DNA of 13,303 nucleotides from Candidatus Bathyarchaeota archaeon (GTDB taxonomy: Archaea > Thermoproteota > Bathyarchaeia > Bathyarchaeales > UBA233). Shown piece after piece: positions 5,417 to 13,303 of this stretch. Numbering within the stretch: the stretch's first letter is position 1; the number at the start of each line of letters is the position of its first letter. The translations under genes and the position numbers were made by a program. The DNA lies in the NCBI GenBank assembly GCA_007050895.1, contig SMYP01000020.1, positions 1 through 13,303 of the forward strand. The letters are read 5' to 3'. The notes beneath the pieces are model-generated. The model ran no database searches. It saw nothing but the letters and a program-made list of their open reading frames with translations, and had not been told where the DNA came from.

Positions 5417-8400
5417 GTTTCAGTTTTTCCTCCAGTCTTTTCTTGTTTTTCAAAAGTCGACATGTATAACTCAACCAAACCCGTGCCAATTGGAATCGAC
5501 TGCCCGACTATTACGTTTTCAGTCACGCCTTCTAATGGGTCGCTCTCGCCTTTTACAGCTGCTTCAACAATGTTCGGGACTGTAATTTCAAATGCAGCCC
5601 TAGCTAAGACGCTTGCTTTCTTACCGCTGATTCCGTGCCTACCTATCTGCTGCACCTCACCCGTGGCGGTCATCATGTCTGCAACGAGCAGAACGTGACG
5701 AACATCTACATCTAAGCCTTGGTCTTCTAAGACACCTTTCGCTTCATTGGTTAAAGCGTTTCTTGCAGCTTCTACTCCAAGCGTTTTTGCTATTTCGTGG
5801 ACGTTATTTGTTGTTGTTCGCGTGGTGTCTACTCCAGAAATCTGTAAAACCCTAGCCAAGTTTGAGCCATCTGTTCGTATTACCCATTCCCCGCGTTCTT
5901 CAGTCACCAATACGCGCTTTATGTCAGGCACACCTTTAACGTGAAGATCGGGGACTTTACCGAGTAGTTTCTTTAAGTTTTCAACTTTCTTAGGCGTAAT
6001 ATGCACTGAATCACCATTCAACTCCACCGTGGCATTCGTTATCTGCAGTTGTTCCCTAAGGTAATCCAGGGTTATTGCGCGATCTTTCATCATTGACATA
6101 TTCAGCTCAATCACGATTTCTTCGCGTACAGGATCCTCGTAAATTGCTGAGGCTATATTTTCCAGATTTGTGTAGATTATGTTGCGCGCAATTTCTACCG
6201 CGAGTTCTTTGCTTTTCCTGTATTCCTCTGTCAGGTAAATCGTCATGATCGGAGTTGAGGGAATCCGTCTTGCGTCAACTATTTCGATTAGTCTTGGTAA
6301 CCCTAAGGTTACGTTTTGCTCTTTGACCCCAGCATAGTGAAATGTTCTCAGAGTCATCTGCGTACCCGGCTCACCTATTGATTGAGCAGCAACTATTCCC
6401 ACGGCTTCACCTGGTTCCATCAAAGCTTTTTTATATTGCTCTGCTGTTAGCGCAGTGGCTTTGTCAACGCCTTCCTTAGTAAGATCAGCTTTGGCTAAAC
6501 TTTGTTTAAGCTGGTCCATGAGTATCGGAGTTAGTTGATCTTCAACCGTTTTCAACTGTTTTTTAATGTAATCTGCAGATGCGAGTTTGCCTTTTTCTTC
6601 ACCTATTTTTATCTGACTGATAAGTCGCGTTACGTTCACAGCTTGTCCATGGTCGCTTTTAGCAGGGTCGACCCCGTCTTCTCCGTACATGAATTGGATT
6701 ATGTCTCCTGCTGAATCCCGAACAGTACCATCATACTCCAAGCGGATGTGCTCCAAAGCATTGATGAGTCTTCTTTGCATGTACCCGCTCTGCTGTGTTC
6801 TGACTGCAGTATCCACCAAACCTTCTCTGCCTCCCATAGCATGGAAAAAGAATTCAATCGCATCCAACCCAGTCTGATATGAATTGTAAACGAAACCTCT
6901 TGCTCTTGGGCGAGGATCGCCGTCAACAAAATGCGGCAAAGCTCTTCCAACGTAACCTCTAAGTATCCGCTTGCCTCTAACTGATTGCTGACCAACGCAA
7001 GCAACCATTTGGCCAATGTTAAGGCTTGAACCTCTTGCCCCTGTTCGGGTCATAACTATTCCAGAGTTGTCTATTGTGAAATCTTGGTCTGCAATTTTTC
7101 CTGCTTCATCTCTGGCTTGTGCAAGCTCGTGCATGACGTAAATTTCAAATGACTCCTCTAGTGTTTGCCCAGGCAGTCGTGGTAAAGTTCCGTTGCGGTA
7201 ATTGTCTATATGGTCATCGATTTTCTTTTGAATCTTCTCCATCGCTTTCTTAATTTTGCTTTCAGCTCTAGATGATAAGACAAGCTGGTCATATGGGTAA
7301 CTGAAACCACGCATGGTTATGAAAAGCTTCAGTAGTCGCGTTATTTTATTTAGGAATTCGCGTCCTACTCCAGTTCCATAGTCCTTGATTATGCGGTGTA
7401 AAAGGCTTTCGGACTGCTCCGACCCTATAGAACGACGATCTATAATACCAGAAACTAGCTCTCCGTTTTTAATAACTACATAAGCGTCGTGTTTGCAGGT
7501 CTCCTCTTCGCATTTAGTGCAACCTTGGCAGAGATTTGCCTTCAAGGAATAATTCAAAGTCTTCGGAAGGAAGAGACTGAAAATCTGTTTGCCCGACCAT
7601 AATGGTTGAGGTTCTTTGATTTGAGGTTCTGGCAGTGTCCCAACATAGCCGGTTGCTGTGAGTATCCTATTAACCTCGTCTTTAGGCATAAGGTTTTCTC
7701 GTCTGGTGAAGTAATATGCTCCTGTGATGAAATCTCGTATCGCGCCAATTATGGGTCCTCCGAACCTTGGTGAAAGTATCTGATCTTGAACTTGCATCAG
7801 TAGCAGGGCTTCCGTTCGGGCTTCTTCGCTCTGAGGCACATGGAGATTCATTTCATCTCCGTCAAAGTCAGCGTTGTACGGTGGACAAACGCAAAGGTGT
7901 AAGCGAAAAGTTTTGTAGGGTAAAACACGCACGTAATGCGCCATAATTGACATGCGGTGAAGGGATGGCTGACGGTTGAATATTGCGATATCACCGTTTT
8001 TGAGATGGCGCTCTACTACAAAGCCGAGTTCTACAGCCTCAGCGATTTTTTCTCTGTCAACCACGAATTCAAGTCTTATACGTTTTCCGTCTGGTCTAAT
8101 AATATAGAGTGCGCCCGGATACTGTTCCGGACCGTTAATAACTAGCTGCTTCATTTCCTCAATGTTCCACTCAGTTATTTTCTCAGGAACAGATAAGCGC
8201 ATGGCGACATCTCTTGGAACACCTACTTCGTTTATGTCGAGGTTTGGGTCTGGAGAAATAACTGTGCGTGCTGAGAAGTCAACTCTTTTACCTGAAAGGT
8301 TGCTTCTGAATCGGCCTTCCTTTCCTTTCAACCGTTGCGAGAGAGTTTTCAAAGCTCTTCCTGAACGATGTCTTGCTGGCGGTATTCCAGAGGCTTCATT

Positions 8401-9246
8401 ATTAAAGTAAGTTGTTACGTGGTACTGTAGAAGCTCAGATAAGTCTTGAATGATTAGTGTTGGTGCACCCGCTTCCATGTTTTCTTTGAGCCGCTGGTTA
8501 ATTCGAATGATATCAACAAGTTTGTGAGTTAAGTCATCTTCTGATCTGATTCCTGATTCCAGAGTTATCGAAGGACGAACGTAAACTGGAGGCACCGGTA
8601 AAACCTGTAGAACCATCCATTCAGGTCTTGCCACATTAGGGTTGAACCCCAATAGTTCCAAATCCTCATTCGAAATACGCTCCAGTCTTTCTCGGATCAT
8701 GCTAGGCGTTAACGGTTCAGAGCCTGCTTCAGTCTGTTCTATGAACTTTGTTGGTTTCTCAAAAGTGATTTTATACTGGTTAGCTGCACAATAGGGACAT
8801 TGTTTAGCCTTGATTTCCTGCATTATAGTCTTATACACTGAGTCAGGTATCACACCCAAAAGCGCTTGGTACCTTACAATTCGGTTTTGAACCTTTTTCA
8901 CTTTCTCTTCAGAAAGAAGTATTCGCCCGCAACTACGACATGTTGATTTTAAGAGATCATGAATTATTTTTGTGAATTCTATGTGTACAATAGGCACGGC
9001 CAGTTCAATGTGTCCGAAGTGACCTGGACAGCGGATTGCAGTGTTGCCGCAGGTTTTGCACCTCTGTCTAGGCTCCAAGGTACCCAGTCTACCATCCATT
9101 AATCCCGCAGTAATGGGAGCACCATCTTCATCGTAAGTGTCGGGTGTTTGAATTTCTACAACTGATTGCTTACGCAGGTCTTGGGGCGAAATCAAACCGA
9201 AAGAGATTCCATCTACAACTTTGTGAATTGACACTTCCAAAGCCAT
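5413..9246 (-). CDS. rpoA: DNA-directed RNA polymerase largest subunit, unsplit A (A'+A'')
   Basis: 1277 residues, the sum of the usual archaeal A' (~880) and A'' (~390). The clamp zinc site is C63, C66, C73, H76; a second cysteine set is C103, C106, C150, C153. The catalytic loop NADFDGDE lies at 458-465, with Asp460, Asp462 and Asp464 holding the active-site magnesium. A third cysteine-rich patch is C573, C576, C579, C584 with H586. The trigger loop and bridge-side region EPGEAVGIVAAQSIGEPGTQ leads into MTLRTFHYAG (Met964). Most archaea split the chain near residue 880-900, upstream of the trigger loop. Here the frame runs through without stop or start signals. The start is one base after the rpoB stop, with a strong Shine-Dalgarno. 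It ends in ATGA with rpl30e. No intein or frameshift is seen. Confidence 0.97.
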   Translation of the reverse strand: MALEVSIHKVVDGISFGLISPQDLRKQSVVEIQTPDTYDEDGAPITAGLMDGRLGTLEPRQRCKTCGNTAIRCPGHFGHIELAVPIVHIEFTKIIHDLLKSTCRSCGRILLSEEKVKKVQNRIVRYQALLGVIPDSVYKTIMQEIKAKQCPYCAANQYKITFEKPTKFIEQTEAGSEPLTPSMIRERLERISNEDLELLGFNPNVARPEWMVLQVLPVPPVYVRPSITLESGIRSEDDLTHKLVDIIRINQRLKENMEAGAPTLIIQDLSELLQYHVTTYFNNEASGIPPARHRSGRALKTLSQRLKGKEGRFRSNLSGKRVDFSARTVISPDPNLDINEVGVPRDVAMRLSVPEKITEWNIEEMKQLVINGPEQYPGALYIIRPDGKRIRLEFVVDREKIAEAVELGFVVERHLKNGDIAIFNRQPSLHRMSIMAHYVRVLPYKTFRLHLCVCPPYNADFDGDEMNLHVPQSEEARTEALLLMQVQDQILSPRFGGPIIGAIRDFITGAYYFTRRENLMPKDEVNRILTATGYVGTLPEPQIKEPQPLWSGKQIFSLFLPKTLNYSLKANLCQGCTKCEEETCKHDAYVVIKNGELVSGIIDRRSIGSEQSESLLHRIIKDYGTGVGREFLNKITRLLKLFITMRGFSYPYDQLVLSSRAESKIKKAMEKIQKKIDDHIDNYRNGTLPRLPGQTLEESFEIYVMHELAQARDEAGKIADQDFTIDNSGIVMTRTGARGSSLNIGQMVACVGQQSVRGKRILRGYVGRALPHFVDGDPRPRARGFVYNSYQTGLDAIEFFFHAMGGREGLVDTAVRTQQSGYMQRRLINALEHIRLEYDGTVRDSAGDIIQFMYGEDGVDPAKSDHGQAVNVTRLISQIKIGEEKGKLASADYIKKQLKTVEDQLTPILMDQLKQSLAKADLTKEGVDKATALTAEQYKKALMEPGEAVGIVAAQSIGEPGTQMTLRTFHYAGVKEQNVTLGLPRLIEIVDARRIPSTPIMTIYLTEEYRKSKELAVEIARNIIYTNLENIASAIYEDPVREEIVIELNMSMMKDRAITLDYLREQLQITNATVELNGDSVHITPKKVENLKKLLGKVPDLHVKGVPDIKRVLVTEERGEWVIRTDGSNLARVLQISGVDTTRTTTNNVHEIAKTLGVEAARNALTNEAKGVLEDQGLDVDVRHVLLVADMMTATGEVQQIGRHGISGKKASVLARAAFEITVPNIVEAAVKGESDPLEGVTENVIVGQSIPIGTGLVELYMSTFEKQEKTGGKTET

Positions 9247-9247
9247 T

Positions 9248-12200
9248 TTATGCCTTCTCCTTTAATGTTATTTTTGGCGTGATACACAAGCTCTGAAGCT
9301 CTTGCAACAAGAGTTTGAAAGCGTAAGAAACAACTACAGGGGAAATCTTAGCTTTTTCATCGCAGATTTTGCAAACATATTTTCGCTGTTTCATGTCAAA
9401 ATAGGATATCTGACCGCAGTTTTCGCAAATGTAGAGGGTGTACTTGTCAGATTCCTCTAGCAACCTATCCCTTAGCAGCATAGCCGCACCGTGACCTATG
9501 AGGCAATCACGTTCCATTTCTCCGAATCTTAGCCCTCCACCTCGGGCTCTGCCTTCGGTGGGCTGACGTGTAAGCATCTGCACTTGTCCGCGAGCCCTTG
9601 CGTGTATCTTGTCAGCTACCATGTGATGCAGTTTCTGATAATAAACAATGCCAACGAAGATTTCAGCAACGAATTTTTCGCCCGTCGCGCCGTTGTAGAA
9701 TACTTCGCTTCCCGTATGACTGAATCCGAGCTTTACAAGATCTTTCCTGATTTTGTCGGGTCCTTCGTTGGAGAATGGGGTACCATCCGATGGTTTCCCC
9801 CTTGCAGCTGCAGCTTTTCCTGAAAGAGATTCGATAAATTGTCCGATTGTCATCCTTGAGGGTATAGCGTGAGGATTGATTACTATGTCTGGGACTATAC
9901 CTTCTTCTGTGAATGGCAGATCTTCTTGGGGGACTATTAAGCCTATCACGCCTTTTTGTCCATGCCGAGAAGCAAATTTGTCGCCTAACTCAGGAACTCT
10001 CTGGTCGCGGACTCTGACTTTCACGAGTTTGCTTCCTTCCCCAGACTCAGTTATGAAAATTCCATCAACAATTCCTGTTTCTGAAGGGCGCATGTCAGTG
10101 GATGTGTCGCGCATTGAAGGCCCTTTAACTTCGAACTCTTTGTATTCCTCAAGGAATCTTGGCGGGCTTATTCTTCCGATAAGAACATCACCACCCACGA
10201 CTGCCGATTCCAAGCCGATTATTCCGTCCGGTTCAAGAAGTCTGTAATATTGTTCTCCTCGATATCCGCGAGTTCCAGGTTCTGGAATTTTGAATTTATC
10301 CTTTAAACCGCCCAAGTACTGGCGACATTCAGCTTCATATATTCTGTAGAATGTGGAGCGCGCTAAACCTCTTTCAATTGAGGCTTTATTGAAAATCAAG
10401 GCGTCTTCCATGTTGTAGCCTTCAAAGCTAAGCACTGCAACAACGCAATTTTGCCCTGTAGGTCGCTGCTTATAACCCATGATTTCCATCAGCTCGGTTT
10501 CAACCAAGGGTACTTGGGGATAATGCAGTATATGTGACCTTGAATCCACACGGTGATGGAAGTTTGTACCATAAATTCCAAGGGCCTGTTTAGCCATGGC
10601 AGCCTGATAAGAGTTACGCGGGGACTGGTTGTGTTCTGGATAGGGTATTGTTGATGCGCAGATTCCCAGAATTGTGTAAGTCGCAATTTCAACATGTGTA
10701 TGTTGAGGAGTGACTTGCTCAAGAGACAAAGCTACATAAACGTTTTCTTCTTCTTCAGCGTCTAAATATTCAATTAAACCGTTTTTAACAAGGTCTTCCC
10801 AACCCCATTCGCCAAGACCTATTTTTTCCAGATGGGTAGGCTGAAGCTTTGGAACACCGTTGTCAACGATTATAAGAGGGCGCCTCACTCTTCCTTCGTC
10901 GCAGTTGGCATGTACTTCTTCCATTTCAGTTTGTTCCTTCGAGAAGTTGGTTATGTTAACTTCAGTTGAGATTTCGCCAGCTCTTCTTTTCTCCCTGAAA
11001 GTATTAACTATATCTTGAGCTGAAGTGCAGTATCCGATTATATTTCCATCAACGAAAACCTTCGCTCCAGAAGTTCTTAAAGTCTCATTAGCCTCATAGA
11101 CTGGAATCGTGCCCATTTCAAAAAACAGTTGTCTGATTTTCTCAGCGTTTACACCCACAGAAATCGAAGCGGACAAAGCTAAGTTTTTTACCAACCCACA
11201 GTTAGATCCTTCAGGGGTTTCGTTAGGACATAATCTTCCCCAATGCGTCGGGTGCAAGTCTCTAGCTTCAAAGTTAGGCTGGCTTCTGCTTAACGGTGAT
11301 TGGAGTCTTCTTAAATGGCTGAGCGTGGAAATGTAGTTCGTTCTGTCCAGAAGCTGGGTTATACCAACCCTGCCTCTGCCCCAGTTTCCAGTTGCAAGTG
11401 CATGCTGGAACCTTTCAGTAATTATGCCGGGTCGGACTGCTGCAGATACTGTAATTATTGGACCTTTTACTCCTATGCGTTCAAGCTGATACTTTATATC
11501 ACGCGTCAGGTTTCTGAAAGAAACTCGGAAAAGGTCTGCAAGGAGCGGCCCTGCGAGTCGCAGACGCTTATTTTTGAAGTGGTCTTTGTCATCTGTTTGT
11601 CTTCTTCCAAGCTTGAGCTGGATAACGCGATAGGCCATTTCGCCTAAGAATATGGCCTTTTCCTGTCTGTTTTTATTGCTTCTACCTAGGTGTGGGAGAA
11701 AGTTTTTGTCAAGGGCCGTTTCAGCTTTCTGCAGGCGGTACTCTTCAACTTGCCCGTGTGCTACGCGGTTTCCGATGAATAGCATTGCGTCGCTGGGTGT
11801 ATCTACTCCTATGGCTTTTTCGAATGAGGGCCCAAGTACGCTTTGTAGGTCTTTGTCGAGGGATACTGCTTCCGCTATGTCTTTGTCTTTTTCAAGATTT
11901 AACGCGCGCATTATAACAACGAAGGGGATTTCAGTAGGTACTCCAGGCATTGTAACATAAATGGAGTCATCTGACTTTAGCTTCAGTTCTATTCTTGCTC
12001 TAAAACCTACAGTTGTTGAGAATATTTTTGCTTGATAAACTGGTGAGGTTCCTTTTTCGTCTATATCAACGATAACGCGGTTCGGTGCAAGGTCTTCCAT
12101 GGCGACTATCACTCGTTCAGAACCGTTTACTACAAAGTAGCCACCTGGGTCGTCCGGGTCTTCTCCTGCGGCGACAAGTTCGTCTTTTGAAAGCTGTGAC

Positions 12201-12622
12201 AGGAAGCATAATTTTGATTTTAGCATTACAGGTATGTTTCCGATGTAAACGAGTTCGGTGTCCTGTTCGCGTCCATCTATTACGGGAGTCATTTCAAGGG
12301 CTATGGGCGCTGCGTAAGCTAGATTTCTGAGCCGGGCTTCCATGGGGTAGATTTCGTGTTTTGTGCCATCTACTTCTGTGGCGTAGGGTCCGGTTATTCT
12401 TGATTGAGGATCGATAATCCAGATTTGTCCAAGTTTTACTTTGTAAGGACTTTCAGGAACCTCGATGGGGATTTCGTTAACTTCGTCCACTACTTCTTGT
12501 AAGCCGTGGTCGATGAACTCGTTGTAAGAATCAAGATGTTGCCTAACTAGTCCTTTCTCGCTAAAGAAAGTTTTCAATAGAATACGAATATCTTCTTTTT
12601 GGAATTCAGTCACTTTTACCAT
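9248..12622 (-). CDS. rpoB: DNA-directed RNA polymerase second subunit, unsplit B
   Basis: 1124 residues, full length for an unsplit archaeal B subunit (euryarchaeal methanogens and halophiles often have B'' and B' genes). The N-terminus GLVRQHLDSYNEFI is the family's conserved opening. HPTHWGRLCPNETPEGSNCG marks the fork/lobe region. FASRHGQKGVIG (His887) contributes to the catalytic centre beside RpoA. The C-terminal zinc ribbon uses C1066, C1069, C1084 and C1087. It is the first gene of the operon; the usual upstream rpoH is absent. The ATG at 12620-12622 gives a family-like start but has GGGAGA directly abutting it, which is too close. GTG three codons later (12611-12613) would have that motif at a normal distance, so the start is uncertain by three residues. 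Its 3' end carries the Shine-Dalgarno for rpoA. Confidence 0.97.
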   Translation of the reverse strand: MVKVTEFQKEDIRILLKTFFSEKGLVRQHLDSYNEFIDHGLQEVVDEVNEIPIEVPESPYKVKLGQIWIIDPQSRITGPYATEVDGTKHEIYPMEARLRNLAYAAPIALEMTPVIDGREQDTELVYIGNIPVMLKSKLCFLSQLSKDELVAAGEDPDDPGGYFVVNGSERVIVAMEDLAPNRVIVDIDEKGTSPVYQAKIFSTTVGFRARIELKLKSDDSIYVTMPGVPTEIPFVVIMRALNLEKDKDIAEAVSLDKDLQSVLGPSFEKAIGVDTPSDAMLFIGNRVAHGQVEEYRLQKAETALDKNFLPHLGRSNKNRQEKAIFLGEMAYRVIQLKLGRRQTDDKDHFKNKRLRLAGPLLADLFRVSFRNLTRDIKYQLERIGVKGPIITVSAAVRPGIITERFQHALATGNWGRGRVGITQLLDRTNYISTLSHLRRLQSPLSRSQPNFEARDLHPTHWGRLCPNETPEGSNCGLVKNLALSASISVGVNAEKIRQLFFEMGTIPVYEANETLRTSGAKVFVDGNIIGYCTSAQDIVNTFREKRRAGEISTEVNITNFSKEQTEMEEVHANCDEGRVRRPLIIVDNGVPKLQPTHLEKIGLGEWGWEDLVKNGLIEYLDAEEEENVYVALSLEQVTPQHTHVEIATYTILGICASTIPYPEHNQSPRNSYQAAMAKQALGIYGTNFHHRVDSRSHILHYPQVPLVETELMEIMGYKQRPTGQNCVVAVLSFEGYNMEDALIFNKASIERGLARSTFYRIYEAECRQYLGGLKDKFKIPEPGTRGYRGEQYYRLLEPDGIIGLESAVVGGDVLIGRISPPRFLEEYKEFEVKGPSMRDTSTDMRPSETGIVDGIFITESGEGSKLVKVRVRDQRVPELGDKFASRHGQKGVIGLIVPQEDLPFTEEGIVPDIVINPHAIPSRMTIGQFIESLSGKAAAARGKPSDGTPFSNEGPDKIRKDLVKLGFSHTGSEVFYNGATGEKFVAEIFVGIVYYQKLHHMVADKIHARARGQVQMLTRQPTEGRARGGGLRFGEMERDCLIGHGAAMLLRDRLLEESDKYTLYICENCGQISYFDMKQRKYVCKICDEKAKISPVVVSYAFKLLLQELQSLCITPKITLKEKA
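9257..9263 (-). promoter_or_regulatory. Shine-Dalgarno for rpoA
   Basis: AAAGGAG on the minus strand in the last codons of rpoB, 10 bases before the rpoA ATG (9244-9246), with GAAGG also between. It supports the chosen start, and with a one-base gap between the genes it indicates coupled translation. Confidence 0.75.
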
Positions 12623-12625
12623 TCT

Positions 12626-12674
12626 CCCGCAGGGTTAAGTTTGCAAACATTCATGCTGGTTTTCTTGATGCGGG
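12626..12674 (-). promoter_or_regulatory. Possible rpoB leader stem masking the ribosome site
   Basis: On the minus strand CCCGCA (from 12674-12669) can pair with TGCGGG (12631-12626). The latter directly precedes and partly forms the purine-rich GGGAGA before the rpoB ATG. A palindrome GTTTGCAAAC lies in the loop. If it forms, translation initiation of rpoB could be affected. Only six pairs support it. Confidence 0.25.
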
Positions 12675-12703
12675 TTTTTCTCAAACTTGCGATTTCCTCC
12701 GAT

Positions 12704-12718
12704 GTTGGAAGTTCCAAC
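12704..12718. repeat. Operator-like palindrome upstream of rpoB
   Basis: GTTGGAA and TTCCAAC are perfect 7-base inverted arms separated by one G. It lies 82-96 bases before rpoB, close to where transcription would start from either TATA candidate. It could bind a dimeric regulator; there is no independent support. Confidence 0.35.
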
Positions 12719-12772
12719 TCGAAAAAGGTTTTTCTACGTTTAAAGAGCACAAACACATGCTACATAGCTCAC

Positions 12773-12786
12773 TAATAAACTTTTTT
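12773..12786 (-). promoter_or_regulatory. Candidate BRE/TATA of the rpoB operon
   Basis: On the minus strand TTTATTA (12779-12773) follows an A-rich BRE-like element TAAAAAAG (12787-12780), a fair archaeal promoter. It predicts a start near 12745 and a leader of about 120 bases. A second option is TTTAAA at 12739-12744, giving a start near 12714. The choice cannot be made from sequence alone. Confidence 0.35.
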
Positions 12787-12891
12787 ATGTGTATACGAAC
12801 AAACTACGGCTTTTCTGACTTTCTTAGAGTTACTACGGGCTAATAACTTTTTTGAGTTGCGTTTCGCTTCGCAAAAACTGAATGAAGAGCG

Positions 12892-12905
12892 ATTAAACGT
12901 TTAAT
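12892..12905. repeat. 14-base perfect palindrome ATTAAACGTTTAAT
   Basis: A perfect two-fold symmetric sequence in the gene-free region, about 270 bases before rpoB and 320 bases before the tRNA gene. It may be a site for a dimeric DNA-binding protein. In AT-rich sequence a palindrome of this size can also occur by chance. Confidence 0.4.
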
Positions 12906-13189
12906 GGGTTAAAAACGGTAACGAATAGGTTCTTTTGAATAAGACTTGACAATGCAGTTTGAGAGGTTTTCGTTTTTTGATTTCGCGTCAAGCTACTTTC
13001 CACAGAAATAGTATCACTTGCAAATGTAAAATCAAACCAAAAATGGTTAGGACCAAGTAAATATCAGTCTAAGCTTAGTTAGGCTTGTCCATTATTATCG
13101 GAATTGGCAGACGCCTATCAGCAATTAAAGCACTGGTTTAGAAAGAAGTTTAGAGGACAGCTTTGATGTTCAACTCTGGTGGGAAATGA

Positions 13190-13196
13190 TTAATAA
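13190..13196 (+). promoter_or_regulatory. Candidate TATA box of the tRNA-Leu gene
   Basis: TTAATAA is centred about 34 bases before the first base of the mature tRNA. A transcription start near 13219 would leave a leader of a few bases for RNase P to remove. The AT-rich setting makes this only a plausible match. Confidence 0.3.
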
Positions 13197-13226
13197 GAAA
13201 GGAAGACAAGTTTTGTTAGCTTGTGG

Positions 13227-13303
13227 GCTACGGTAACCAAGCCAGGTCAAAGGTGAAGGACTCAAGATCGACGCTTTGACTTGAGCGCCCTATGAGAAAT
13301 CCT
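13227..13303 (+). tRNA. tRNA-Leu(CAA), intron-containing, 3' part outside window
   Basis: The acceptor 5' strand GCTACGG (13227-13233) is followed by T8 and A9. The D arm has ACC (13236-13238) paired with GGT (13252-13254) around the class II leucine-type loop AAGCCAGGTCAAA. The anticodon stem AAGGA (13256-13260) leads into loop CTCAAG with anticodon CAA (13263-13265), which reads UUG. The matching stem strand TCCT begins only at 13300, after a 32-base insertion, and the window then ends. The variable arm, T arm and 3' acceptor strand cannot be checked. The leucine identity rests on the D loop and anticodon; the acceptor boundary is my best fit. Confidence 0.85.
13267..13298 (+). other. tRNA intron at position 37/38 with canonical bulge-helix-bulge
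   Basis: A 32-base insertion follows G37. The exon bases CTCA (13261-13264) pair with intron TGAG (13293-13296), giving the 4-bp central helix. The flanking three-base bulges are AGA (13265-13267) and AAA (13297-13299), and cutting after the second base of each releases exactly this intron. The outer helix is the anticodon stem AAGGA/TCCT(T). Inside, CGCT (13272-13275) pairs with AGCG (13284-13287). This is the substrate shape of archaeal tRNA-splicing endonuclease. The intron also contains CTTGAG, fully complementary to the anticodon loop CTCAAG, an alternative pairing. Confidence 0.85.

Larger units (their letters stand above)
12623..13226. other. 604-base region without a recognisable gene
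   Basis: No protein frame of convincing length or character is seen on either strand. In particular there is no rpoH (about 75-80 residues), which normally sits here before rpoB. The region should hold the promoter and leader of the RNA polymerase operon (toward the left) and the tRNA promoter (toward the right). It also contains GTTTGCAAAC (12639-12648), GTTGGAA-G-TTCCAAC (12704-12718), a TTGCG/CGCAA hairpin (12857-12874) next to T- and A-runs, and a perfect 14-base palindrome (12892-12905). A small RNA or an undetected short gene in 12910-13180 cannot be excluded. Confidence 0.6.

Noticed and set aside
6699..7016. A 105-codon minus-strand frame overlapping rpoA, and many similar frames opposite rpoA and rpoB.
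   Set aside because: They lie in other frames of strongly conserved RNA polymerase genes and show no family features or ribosome sites.
5413..9246. Possible intein or in-frame insertion, because RpoA is long.
   Set aside because: The length equals A' plus A'', and no splicing-domain motifs interrupt the conserved blocks.
13100..13115. GGAATTGGCAGACGCC resembles the D arm of bacterial tRNA-Leu.
   Set aside because: No acceptor stem, anticodon arm or T arm of matching geometry surrounds it, and a real tRNA-Leu follows 110 bases later. Treated as chance.
13160..13200. TTGATG and ATGATTA looked like possible C boxes of a C/D small RNA.
   Set aside because: Neither matches the RUGAUGA consensus well and no paired CUGA D boxes lie at suitable spacing.
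1..13303. CRISPR arrays, insertion sequences with terminal repeats, rRNA genes.
   Set aside because: No regularly spaced repeats, no transposase apart from the recombinase remnant, and no rRNA-like sequence were seen.

Overview
The window is archaeal chromosome. Most of its right part (5413-12622, minus strand) is an archaeal RNA polymerase operon, rpoB-rpoA-rpl30e-nusA. Both large subunits are single unsplit polypeptides. An unsplit RpoA, together with the archaeal/eukaryote-like character of every recognisable gene, points to a TACK-type or related lineage. Bathyarchaeia is my best guess, but it rests on memory of similar proteins and not on a tree. The right edge carries the first part of a tRNA-Leu(CAA) gene that is interrupted by a canonical bulge-helix-bulge intron.

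Layout, left to right. 3-605 (+) is the 3' part of a membrane-anchored extracytoplasmic protein of unknown function. 606-1054 is a scarred stretch: a terminator-like hairpin, a short minus-strand zinc-knuckle ORF that may be cut at its 5' end, and the C-terminal remnant of a tyrosine recombinase. 1151-4538 (+) is a tightly coupled three-gene operon: a compact SMC ATPase, a ScpA/kleisin-like protein and a tandem winged-helix (KITE/ScpB/Nse1-Nse3-like) protein. 4539-4649 is the gap between convergent operons and carries a 9-bp inverted repeat. 4650-12622 (-) is the RNA polymerase operon. 12623-13226 is about 600 bases without a recognisable gene but with several palindromes and candidate promoters. 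13227 to the end is the intron-containing tRNA gene.

How the genes work together. RpoB and RpoA form the catalytic core of RNA polymerase, with ribosomal protein L30e and the elongation factor NusA in the same transcript. Gene ends overlap (ATGA) or nearly touch, and clear Shine-Dalgarno sequences lie inside the preceding gene. The usual archaeal neighbours rpoH (upstream of rpoB) and rps12/rps7 (after nusA) are not seen here.

The most interesting part is the 1151-4538 operon. The ATPase head has the signature, Walker B and switch sequences of eukaryotic Smc6 (and Smc5). It has only about 310 residues between its head halves, no cysteine (so no zinc hook), and no obvious room for a normal hinge plus long arms. 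With a kleisin-like and a KITE-like partner it looks like a minimal archaeal SMC-kleisin-KITE complex related to Smc5/6. Archaeal Smc5/6 relatives have, as far as I recall, been noted in surveys. A dedicated compact three-gene version is worth close study.
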